From NCBI GenBank assembly GCA_041288195.1, contig JBGGME010000072.1:1-5440 (forward strand): a stretch of DNA of 5,440 nt. The letters are read 5' to 3'. A program made the position numbers and the translations under genes. The notes under the pieces are model-generated. The model had not been told where the DNA came from. It ran no database searches and was given only the letters and a program-made list of their open reading frames with translations. The DNA comes from AWTP1-13 sp041288195 (GTDB taxonomy: Bacteria; Pseudomonadota; Alphaproteobacteria; Rhizobiales; Hyphomicrobiaceae). Below, piece by piece: positions 1-4,384 of this stretch; position 1 is the stretch's first letter; every line of letters starts with the position of its first letter.

Positions 1-199
1 CCCCTACGGGCACGGCTACGTCAACGGGCAGAAGTGGCGCGACATCATGAGCTACAAGGACAGCTGCGGCGGCTGCCCGCGCATCCCCGTGTGGTCGAGC
101 CCGCTGATCAAGGTCAAGGGCGAGGCGGCCGGCACGCCCGACCTCGACAACGCCCGCGTCATCGCCGAGCAGGCCAAGCGCGTCGCCAGCTTCCGCTGA
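1..199 (+). CDS. Zinc metalloprotease (metzincin, reprolysin/M12B-like), C-terminal fragment
   Basis: Only the last 65 codons are present (frame starts at base 2, TGA at 197-199); the start and the HExxHxxGxxH zinc site lie outside the window. The visible part reads PYGHGYV, then WRDIMSY, then a CxxC-like pair (C22 and C25 of the fragment), RIPVWSSP, and the ending DNARVIAEQAKRVASFR. A Met inside IMSY fits the Met-turn of metzincin proteases, and a Cys pair, a 'PRIP..S.P' stretch and a terminal 'DNAR.I.E.A..VA.FR' are familiar from bacterial reprolysin-like zinc proteases, most of which are exported. Function would be peptide-bond hydrolysis outside the cytoplasm; that location is inferred from the family and the Cys pair, since no signal peptide can be seen here. 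The gene converges on the bactofilin gene. Family assignment is fairly sure; substrate is unknown. Confidence 0.72.
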   Translation, partial: PYGHGYVNGQKWRDIMSYKDSCGGCPRIPVWSSPLIKVKGEAAGTPDLDNARVIAEQAKRVASFR

Positions 200-206
200 C
201 ACCAAC

Positions 207-235
207 GAGGCCGCGCCCGACAAGGACGCGGCCTC
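207..235 (+). terminator. Hairpin after the metalloprotease gene, probable terminator
   Basis: A perfect 9-bp G/C-rich stem (GAGGCCGCG at 207-215 with CGCGGCCTC at 227-235) and an 11-base loop starts 7 bases after the TGA of the metalloprotease. No T-run follows, so it is not a textbook intrinsic terminator; position and strength suggest transcription termination or 3'-end protection. Confidence 0.5.
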
Positions 236-267
236 TGTCACCGCCGCAGGAGTCTTCTCCGACCGAA

Positions 268-284
268 CGGCAGCCTTGCTGCCG
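268..284 (-). terminator. Hairpin just after the bactofilin stop, probable terminator
   Basis: A perfect 7-bp stem (CGGCAGC at 268-274, GCTGCCG at 278-284) with a 3-base loop begins two bases beyond the bactofilin stop codon on the minus strand. The bases that follow in the minus direction are TTCGG, so there is no T-run. With the hairpin at 207-235 it separates two convergent genes; both may work in either direction. Confidence 0.45.
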
Positions 285-286
285 CG

Positions 287-814
287 TCAGTCCGATGCAG
301 CGCTTCGACTGAGGCGGCCGTTGGGCCTCTCGGCCGCCTTCATCTCGGCAGCTACCGCGTGCAGGTCGATCAGCTCGGCGGTCAGCGGGTTCTCGCGAAT
401 GCGCGAATAGCCGTCGAAGATCGCGCCCTCCTCGATGGAGAACCGCTTGTGGAAGATCTCGCTTTCCACGCGTGCGCTGTCCTGAAGTATGACGCGGTTG
501 GCGCGGATCACCCCCTTGACCTTGCCGCGCACGACGACCTCGTCGGCGGTGATGTTGCCGACGATCGATGCCTCCTTGCCGACTGTGAGGTGCGCGCAGC
601 GGATGTCGCCGTTGATCTTGCCATCGACCTGCACCTCGCCTTCGCTCTGCAGGTTACCGGTGATGGTGAGCCAGGCATCAATGACGGAGCGCGTCGGTGA
701 CGTACCGGGCTTGCGGACGGCCCCCGGCGCATCGGGCGAATGGGTGGCGGACGGCGAGCGTCGCGCCGAGAAATCGGCGTCGAAGTCGTCGTCCGGCTTC
801 TTGTTGAAAAGCAT
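287..814 (-). CDS. Bactofilin (polymer-forming cytoskeletal protein)
   Basis: This 175-residue protein fits the bactofilin (DUF583) family in length and layout: a disordered, charged N-terminus (about residues 1-42), a core of short right-handed beta-helix repeats (about 43-140), and a polar C-terminal tail. The core shows the typical run ITGNLQSEGEVQVDGKINGD, then LTVGKEASIVGNITADEVVVRG and ANRVILQDSARVESEI, with Val/Ile and Gly repeating at regular spacing. Bactofilins self-assemble into filaments or sheets without nucleotide and serve as scaffolds for cell shape, stalk or polar structures, often at the membrane; the exact role here cannot be read from sequence. The ATG at 812-814 is preceded 9 bases upstream by AGGAG (824-828). 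No M23 peptidase gene, a frequent partner of bactofilins, is adjacent in this window. Confidence 0.93.
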   Translation of the reverse strand: MLFNKKPDDDFDADFSARRSPSATHSPDAPGAVRKPGTSPTRSVIDAWLTITGNLQSEGEVQVDGKINGDIRCAHLTVGKEASIVGNITADEVVVRGKVKGVIRANRVILQDSARVESEIFHKRFSIEEGAIFDGYSRIRENPLTAELIDLHAVAAEMKAAERPNGRLSRSAASD

Positions 815-954
815 GTCGTCTCTCTCCTCGCAGGTGGGGCGGCCCAGAGCCCTGGAACGCTCGATCGGTTATTCGCAAACTCGGGTTGTAAATGGAGCGC
901 AACGGCTCGTAGCTGCCCAACGCACCGCCGCGACTTTCGCAGTGCACGGTATGG

Positions 955-967
955 GTTAATATTTAAC
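955..967. promoter_or_regulatory. Inverted repeat GTTAA-N3-TTAAC upstream of bactofilin, possible regulator site
   Basis: Two perfect 5-base arms separated by TAT lie in the AT-rich core, about 140 bases upstream of the bactofilin start. The right arm continues as TTAACGAT, one base away from the TTAACCAT half-site described for the alphaproteobacterial cell-cycle regulator CtrA, and a GAATC (GANTC, CcrM-type) follows at 975-979. The full TTAA-N7-TTAA CtrA arrangement is not present, so the assignment is speculative. Confidence 0.25.
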
Positions 968-1138
968 GATGTATGAATCGTGCGAAATACTCTCGAAAAA
1001 TCCGATAGTTATCCAGTCAGTCCACCGATCGATATTATATAGCGGGGTTGATCAATGAATAATCCTGCGGTTTTCGCAAAGGCAATTGTTGCAAATAGAA
1101 TTGCGCATGCGACAGCCCAGCAGGATTGCCGCTATTTG

Positions 1139-1160
1139 CCTCTCGAAGAGATGGGAGAGG
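1139..1160 (-). terminator. Weak hairpin downstream of msrB
   Basis: A 6-bp stem (CCTCTC at 1139-1144, GAGAGG at 1155-1160) with a 10-base loop starts 9 bases beyond the msrB stop on the minus strand. It is short and has no T-run after it; it is the only candidate for ending the msrB transcript nearby. Confidence 0.25.
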
Positions 1161-1169
1161 GTTGCAGCG

Positions 1170-1574
1170 TCACTTTTTCGGCAGAAACTTCATCGCAACG
1201 CCGTTTATGCAATAGCGCAATCCCGTCGGCGGCGGACCGTCGTCGAAGACGTGACCCAGGTGGCTGCCGCAGCGGCCGCAGTGCGCCTCCGTGCGCACCA
1301 TGCCGTAGCTGCGATCGGTGCTGGTCTCCACCGAGCCTTGGACGGGATCGTTGAAGCTCGGCCAGCCGGTGCCGCTCTCGAACTTGCGCTTGGAGACGAA
1401 CAGCGGCTGGTCGCAGCCGGCGCAGGCGAAGGTGCCGGCTCGCTTCTCGAAGTTGAGTGCGCAGCTTCCGGGAGCCTCGGTGCCGTGCTCGCGCATGACT
1501 TCGTACTGCTCGGGGGTGAGCAGCTTTCGCCACTCCGCCTCGGTCCTCGTCACGGGAAACCGCTTCCCGCTCAC
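1170..1574 (-). CDS. msrB: Peptide-methionine (R)-S-oxide reductase MsrB
   Basis: Reduces the R epimer of methionine sulfoxide in oxidised proteins, using thioredoxin as the usual electron donor; expected in the cytoplasm, as no signal peptide is visible. The 134-residue form shows the whole SelR domain: RTEAEWRKLLTPEQYEVMREHGTE near the N-terminus, CAGC (C51, C54) and CGRC (C99, C102) as the structural zinc ligands, SGTGWPSF, HLGHVFDDGP, and the catalytic Cys122 in RYCIN. The position used by the resolving Cys in SGCGWPSF-type enzymes is Thr here; Cys38 (PGSCALN) is the only other free cysteine. I place the start at the GTG at 1572-1574, because AAGGA (1582-1586) lies 7 bases upstream and the protein then begins MSGKRFPVT. 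A longer frame from TTG at 1599-1601 has no such signal and begins at or before the predicted transcript start. The gene is probably transcribed alone. Confidence 0.95.
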   Translation of the reverse strand: MSGKRFPVTRTEAEWRKLLTPEQYEVMREHGTEAPGSCALNFEKRAGTFACAGCDQPLFVSKRKFESGTGWPSFNDPVQGSVETSTDRSYGMVRTEAHCGRCGSHLGHVFDDGPPPTGLRYCINGVAMKFLPKK

Positions 1575-1581
1575 GCTGTCG

Positions 1582-1586
1582 TCCTT
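1582..1586 (-). promoter_or_regulatory. Ribosome binding site that fixes the msrB GTG start
   Basis: AAGGA on the minus strand, 7 bases upstream of the GTG at 1572-1574. It lies inside the longer TTG-initiated frame and therefore argues for the shorter protein. Confidence 0.65.
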
Positions 1587-1605
1587 GTGCTTCAGGAACA
1601 ATCCA

Positions 1606-1635
1606 ATTCTATCACAATTGCACAGGGAGGGCGAA
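1606..1635 (-). promoter_or_regulatory. Probable msrB promoter (extended -10)
   Basis: On the minus strand the -10 box TAGAAT (1606-1611) is one base from consensus and is preceded by TGA, giving an extended -10 (TGn). A poor -35, TTCGCC (1630-1635), lies 18 bases upstream. Transcription would begin around 1599, giving a leader of about 25 bases with the AAGGA site in it. This suggests that msrB has its own promoter and is not just the third gene of the upstream operon. Confidence 0.45.
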
Positions 1636-1679
1636 ATTCACCCGCGCGCGGCCGGGAGCGAGCGACGACGAAGGCGGAC

Positions 1680-2324
1680 TTAGCCGGCGCGCTCGTAGAT
1701 GCAGAGCAGGCCGTAGACGCCGACGACGGCCTTGCCGGTGACACCGAGCGCGGTCGGCGCGAGCGTCGCGGCGACGCGATCGGCGTCGGCGCGGCGGATG
1801 CACTCGACAAGGAAGGCGCCCGCGGCGAGCTGGTCCTTGCCCCGCTTCTTCATTTCCGCCGTATCGGCGGGGGTCTGCTTGGTGGCCGCTGTCCACAGCT
1901 GCACGCGCGCGACTCCCGGTTCGGCGGCGAGCCGGGCGACGAGCGACTCCGCCTCGGCCGTGGGGACCATGGCCTCGTCGGCGCGCACCACGACGGCGTG
2001 AGAACCTATGAGGTCGCCCGCCGCCGCGCGCTGCTCGCACACGGTGCGCACCATGTTGCGGAAGTATTTCATGGACTCGGTGGTCCAGGGCGTCGGGTTT
2101 TCCAGCCGCTCGACGTAGGCGCGCGAGCTCAGCACATCGGCTCGCTCCACCTCGTAGAAGGTGAAGAAGCGCCGGTCGCCGCCGGCGAGGCGCTCGTAGC
2201 GCCGACCGAAGCGGAAGCCCGGAACGCCGACGCGCTCCTGCATGTGCTCGCTCTTGTACCAGCGCTCGTAGTGCGCCTCGCCCTCGGGCGCGCAATCGTT
2301 CCAGATGGCGAGGATGCCGGTCAT
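1680..2324 (-). CDS. Two-repeat dimeric alpha/beta-barrel protein (EthD/DUF4286-like), function unknown
   Basis: The 214-residue protein begins MTGILAIWND and contains EAHYERWYKSEHMQERVGVPGFRFGRRYE (residues 17-44, shown here as a composite of adjacent motifs HYERWYKSEH and VPGFRFGRRY), a pattern typical of small ferredoxin-like alpha/beta-barrel proteins in which a WY..EH..ER helix precedes VPGF. A second beta-alpha-beta unit seems to start near residue 107 (SHAVVVR, then LVARLAAEPGVARVQLW, then AFLVECIRR and VVGVYGLLCIYE), so one chain may form a pseudo-dimer. Relatives include enzymes and carriers acting on small organic molecules, but no catalytic set can be named. The start at 2322-2324 is chosen over an in-frame ATG 14 codons upstream because AGGAG lies 6 bases before it and the upstream ATG falls inside the previous gene. 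It follows the DHDPS-like gene by 13 bases, so the two are probably co-transcribed and may act on related compounds. Confidence 0.75.
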   Translation of the reverse strand: MTGILAIWNDCAPEGEAHYERWYKSEHMQERVGVPGFRFGRRYERLAGGDRRFFTFYEVERADVLSSRAYVERLENPTPWTTESMKYFRNMVRTVCEQRAAAGDLIGSHAVVVRADEAMVPTAEAESLVARLAAEPGVARVQLWTAATKQTPADTAEMKKRGKDQLAAGAFLVECIRRADADRVAATLAPTALGVTGKAVVGVYGLLCIYERAG

Positions 2325-2330
2325 GGTGCG

Positions 2331-2335
2331 CTCCT
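2331..2335 (-). promoter_or_regulatory. Ribosome binding site fixing the start of the barrel protein
   Basis: AGGAG on the minus strand, 6 bases upstream of the ATG at 2322-2324, within the 13-base gap after the stop of the DHDPS-like gene. It supports the shorter of two in-frame ATG starts. Confidence 0.65.
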
Positions 2336-2337
2336 CG

Positions 2338-3294
2338 TCAGGCTGCGTCGCGCGCGGCGTTGGCATCGAGCAGGCCGGCCTCCACCAGCCCAGCGCGGAT
2401 GCGCGCGATCTCGGGCCGTGTGATCTTGACGAGCGGCGGCCGCACGTAAGCGCGCGGGATGCGGCCCAGCAGCACGAGGGCCTCCTTCATGCGGTTGTGC
2501 ATATCGACGAACGGGTCGGCGTAGAAGACGCGCACGAGCGGCTCGATGCGGTCGTTGAGGCGCCTAGCCTCGGCGAGGTCGTTCCTCTGCACGGCGGCGA
2601 ACAGCTGCGACTGCAGGTCGGGGATGACGCTGCCGCTGCCCGAAAGCAGGCCGTTGCAGCCGAGCACGAGCGAGGAGAGCAGCCAGGCGCTGTGGGTGGA
2701 GAGCACGTTCACCGGTCGCGGCAGGCTCTGCAGCGTGCGCACATGCCACTCATGGTGCGGCACGTTGCCGATCCAGTCCTTGATGGCGCGGATGGTCGGC
2801 ACCTCCTCGCACATCTTGATCAGGGTGTCCTTCGGGTAGCCCTGGCCCGTGGCGAGCGGGTACTGGAACGCGATCAGCGGCAGGTCGGTGGCGTCGGCGA
2901 TGCGCTTGAAGTGGGCGATCGCCATCTGCGGCGACTGCCCGAGCGTGAAGGGCGCCGGCGGGAATACCAGGAGTGCGGAGGCGCCGCCCTCGGCCGCCAT
3001 GCGGGCAAGGCGGGCGGCCTCGATGCTGCCGTCGGCCCAGATGCCATTGATCAGCGGCAGGCGGCTGCCGATCTCGTCCTGGGCGATGGCGAGCACACGG
3101 CGCTGCTCCTCGAAGGTGCAGGACGCGACCTCCGTGGAGTGGGCGTTGATGGTGATAGCGGTGATGCCCGGGGTTGCCCCCACATCCCGCAGGTGCTTGC
3201 GGAAGGCCGCCTCGTCGATGGCAAGGTCGGCATCGAAGGGCAGCAGCACGGCCGGGATGACGCCATGGGGGACGTAGGTCTTGTGCCGGGGCAT
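2338..3294 (-). CDS. DHDPS/N-acetylneuraminate lyase family aldolase, probably not DapA
   Basis: A 318-residue class I (Schiff-base) aldolase-type TIM barrel of normal family length. The sequence shows HGVIPAVLLPFDADLAID at the N-terminus, the conserved Tyr145 in FQYPLATG, and Lys172 in RAIKDWIGN, 27 residues later, which is the expected Schiff-base lysine. The GTTGE loop of true dihydrodipicolinate synthases reads AHSTE (51-55), and the Arg after the Tyr that binds aspartate semialdehyde in E. coli DapA (Arg138) has no equivalent in the shortened YPLATG loop. The enzyme therefore should form or cleave a 2-oxo acid or dehydrate a sugar acid-like substrate, but lysine synthesis is unlikely. 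The ATG at 3292-3294 has AGGTGA (3301-3306) 6 bases upstream. It is the first gene of a probable operon with the barrel protein. Its promoter was not located. Family certain, substrate unknown. Confidence 0.9.
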   Translation of the reverse strand: MPRHKTYVPHGVIPAVLLPFDADLAIDEAAFRKHLRDVGATPGITAITINAHSTEVASCTFEEQRRVLAIAQDEIGSRLPLINGIWADGSIEAARLARMAAEGGASALLVFPPAPFTLGQSPQMAIAHFKRIADATDLPLIAFQYPLATGQGYPKDTLIKMCEEVPTIRAIKDWIGNVPHHEWHVRTLQSLPRPVNVLSTHSAWLLSSLVLGCNGLLSGSGSVIPDLQSQLFAAVQRNDLAEARRLNDRIEPLVRVFYADPFVDMHNRMKEALVLLGRIPRAYVRPPLVKITRPEIARIRAGLVEAGLLDANAARDAA

Positions 3295-3370
3295 GGGGCC
3301 TCACCTCGAAGAGTCGCGGGACGGCACAGCATTGCAGATCGGCCCGGCGAATGCCAGCTTCCGGCGCCCG

Positions 3371-3480
3371 TGTCATCCCCGCCAAGCGCGAAGCGCAGAG
3401 CGGGGAACCATCCCCAAGCGGCGCTCGGAGATCTTGGGTTGGTTTCCCGCCGACGCGCTTCGCGCGCGCGGGAGTGACGG
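3371..3480. repeat. REP/REPIN-like double-hairpin intergenic element
   Basis: The ends are an imperfect inverted repeat: GTCATCCCCGC (3372-3382) and GCGGGAGTGAC (3468-3478) match in 9 of 11 positions. Each half folds on itself. The left half has CCCCGC (3377-3382) with GCGGGG (3400-3405), and inside it GCGC-GAA-GCGC (3386-3396). The right half has CCCGC (3446-3450) with GCGGG (3468-3472), and inside it CGCG-CTT-CGCG (3454-3464). Between them GGGGAACCATCCCCA faces TGGGTTGGTTTCCC as a further, less perfect, inverted pair. GTCATCCCCGC-type ends, hairpin halves and an intergenic position are typical of dispersed REP-type repeats in proteobacteria, spread by a transposase encoded elsewhere. Only one copy is in the window, so dispersal is inferred. 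Confidence 0.7.
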
Positions 3481-3495
3481 GCCCGCAGGAGGCGG

Positions 3496-3524
3496 TTGCG
3501 CCTGGGGCGGAGCACCGTTATAAC
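3496..3524 (+). promoter_or_regulatory. Sigma70-type promoter for rplY-pth-ychF
   Basis: TTGCGC (3496-3501) and TATAAC (3519-3524) are separated by exactly 17 bases, the best promoter-like pair in the window. A start near 3531 would give a leader of about 55 bases before the rplY ATG. It begins 16 bases after the REP-like element. Confidence 0.6.
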
Positions 3525-3586
3525 CCGCCGCAACTCGGGGCGCCTGCGAGGCGGGCTGGCCCCCTAATCCCCATCAGGAGACCGAC

Positions 3587-4348
3587 ATGGCCCAGCAGGT
3601 CAGCGAGCTCAAAGCCAATGCTCGTGCGCGCTCCGGCACCGGCGGCGCCCGGGCCACCCGCCGCGAGGACAAGGTGCCGGCCGTCGTCTACGGCGACGGC
3701 CGCGCGCCCGAGAACGTCGCGCTCAACGGGCGCGAGCTCAACATCGTCATCGGCCGCGGCAAGTTCCTGTCGACCGTGTTCGATCTCGACGTCGAGGGCA
3801 AGAAGACCCGCGTCATCCCGCGCGAGGTGCAGCTCGATCCGGTCAAGGACTGGCCGATCCACGTCGACTTCCAGCGCGTGGGGGCGGGCGCCCGCATCCG
3901 CGTCAACGTGCCAGCGCGGTTCATCAACGACAGCCTGTCGCCCGGCCTCAAGCGCGGCGGCGTCCTCAACATCGTGCGCCACGAGATCGAGGTGACCTGC
4001 CCGGCCGACGCCATCCCCGAGTATTTCGAGTTCAACCTCGAGGGGCTCGAGATCGGCCGCTCGGTGCACATTTCGGCGGTCAAGATGCCGGAAGGCGTGA
4101 AGCCCACCATCCTCAACCGCGACTTTACGGTCGCCACCATCGCGGGCCACAAGATCGAGGAGGAAGCGGCACCCGGCGCCGAGGCTGTGGCCGCCGAGGG
4201 TGCAGCTCCGGCCGAAGGTGCGGAAGGCGCTCCGGCCGCGGAAGGCGACGCCAAGGCCGCAGCGGGCAAGGAAGGCGCCGCGAAGGCTCCGGCCGGCAAG
4301 GAGGCTGCCGGCGCGAAGCCGGCCGCCAAGCCCGCTGCAAAGAAATAG
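3587..4348 (+). CDS. rplY: 50S ribosomal protein L25 (long TL5/CTC form)
   Basis: L25 binds 5S rRNA in the central protuberance of the large ribosomal subunit. The 253-residue product has the long two-domain layout: an L25 beta-barrel domain (about residues 5-95, with RREDKVPAVVYGDG, GRGKF and the end of the domain at DWPIHVDFQRV) and the TL5 C-terminal domain (about 103-188, with RINDS-like FINDSLSPGLKRGGVLN, and TCPADAIPEYFEFNLEGLEIG). Residues 191-253 form a low-complexity tail made almost only of Ala, Gly, Glu, Lys and Pro, acidic first and basic at the end (KPAAKK); such tails are common in alphaproteobacterial L25. The ATG at 3587 follows AGGAG (3576-3580) by 6 bases. First gene of a set with pth and ychF, an order seen widely in alphaproteobacteria. 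Confidence 0.97.
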   Translation: MAQQVSELKANARARSGTGGARATRREDKVPAVVYGDGRAPENVALNGRELNIVIGRGKFLSTVFDLDVEGKKTRVIPREVQLDPVKDWPIHVDFQRVGAGARIRVNVPARFINDSLSPGLKRGGVLNIVRHEIEVTCPADAIPEYFEFNLEGLEIGRSVHISAVKMPEGVKPTILNRDFTVATIAGHKIEEEAAPGAEAVAAEGAAPAEGAEGAPAAEGDAKAAAGKEGAAKAPAGKEAAGAKPAAKPAAKK

Positions 4349-4349
4349 G

Positions 4350-4379
4350 CGCTGCGATAGGTCGAACAACCTCGCAGCG
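4350..4379 (+). promoter_or_regulatory. Perfect hairpin filling the rplY-pth gap
   Basis: CGCTGCGA (4350-4357) pairs perfectly with TCGCAGCG (4372-4379); inside, GGT (4360-4362) can pair with ACC (4369-4371), leaving a 6-base loop. It starts 2 bases after the rplY stop and ends 5 bases before the first pth ATG. No T-run follows, so full termination is doubtful; partial termination, RNA processing or control of pth translation are possible. Confidence 0.5.
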
Positions 4380-4384
4380 AACGC

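Larger units (their letters stand above)
815..1169. other. 355-base intergenic region with AT-rich core
   Basis: No convincing gene lies between bactofilin and msrB. The half next to bactofilin is GC-rich; positions 951-1040 contain only 32 G/C in 90 bases, in sharp contrast with the flanking genes. The core holds an inverted repeat GTTAA-TAT-TTAAC (955-967), a GANTC methylation motif (975-979) and a TATTATATA stretch (1033-1041). The bactofilin promoter must be here or further upstream, but I could not settle on one -35/-10 pair. An ATG at 1055 opens a frame that runs antisense into msrB; it is not accepted as a gene. Confidence 0.6.

Noticed and set aside
869..1017. DnaA-box-like sequences TTATTCGCA (869-877) and TTATCCAGT (1009-1017) near the AT-rich core, suggesting an origin
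   Set aside because: Only two imperfect matches (8/9 and 7/9), 140 bases apart, and no origin-associated genes nearby. Chance is the simpler explanation.
1642..1657. GC-palindrome CCCGCGCGCGG region after the barrel-protein gene as a terminator
   Set aside because: The pairing is a short alternating CG run, no T-run follows, and it overlaps the region just upstream of the msrB promoter; too weak to call.
1086..2423. Long plus-strand open frame of 445 codons
   Set aside because: It runs antisense through msrB and the barrel-protein gene, which have recognisable families and ribosome-binding sites. Its protein is rich in Arg, Ala and Gly without motifs, as expected from the reverse of GC-rich coding sequence.
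2338..3294. Calling the aldolase dapA
   Set aside because: The GTTGE loop and the Arg138 equivalent are missing, so only family level is supported.
3295..3370. Promoter for the DHDPS-like operon, including a sigma54-type reading
   Set aside because: A TGGCA is present on the minus strand but the required spacing to GC is not met, and no good -35/-10 pair was found; left unassigned.
2305..3477. Plus-strand open frame of 390 codons
   Set aside because: Antisense shadow of the DHDPS-like gene, whose catalytic residues are intact on the other strand.
3518..4369. Minus-strand frames over rplY (also 3688-4569)
   Set aside because: They cover the clear L25 coding sequence and show only low-complexity composition.
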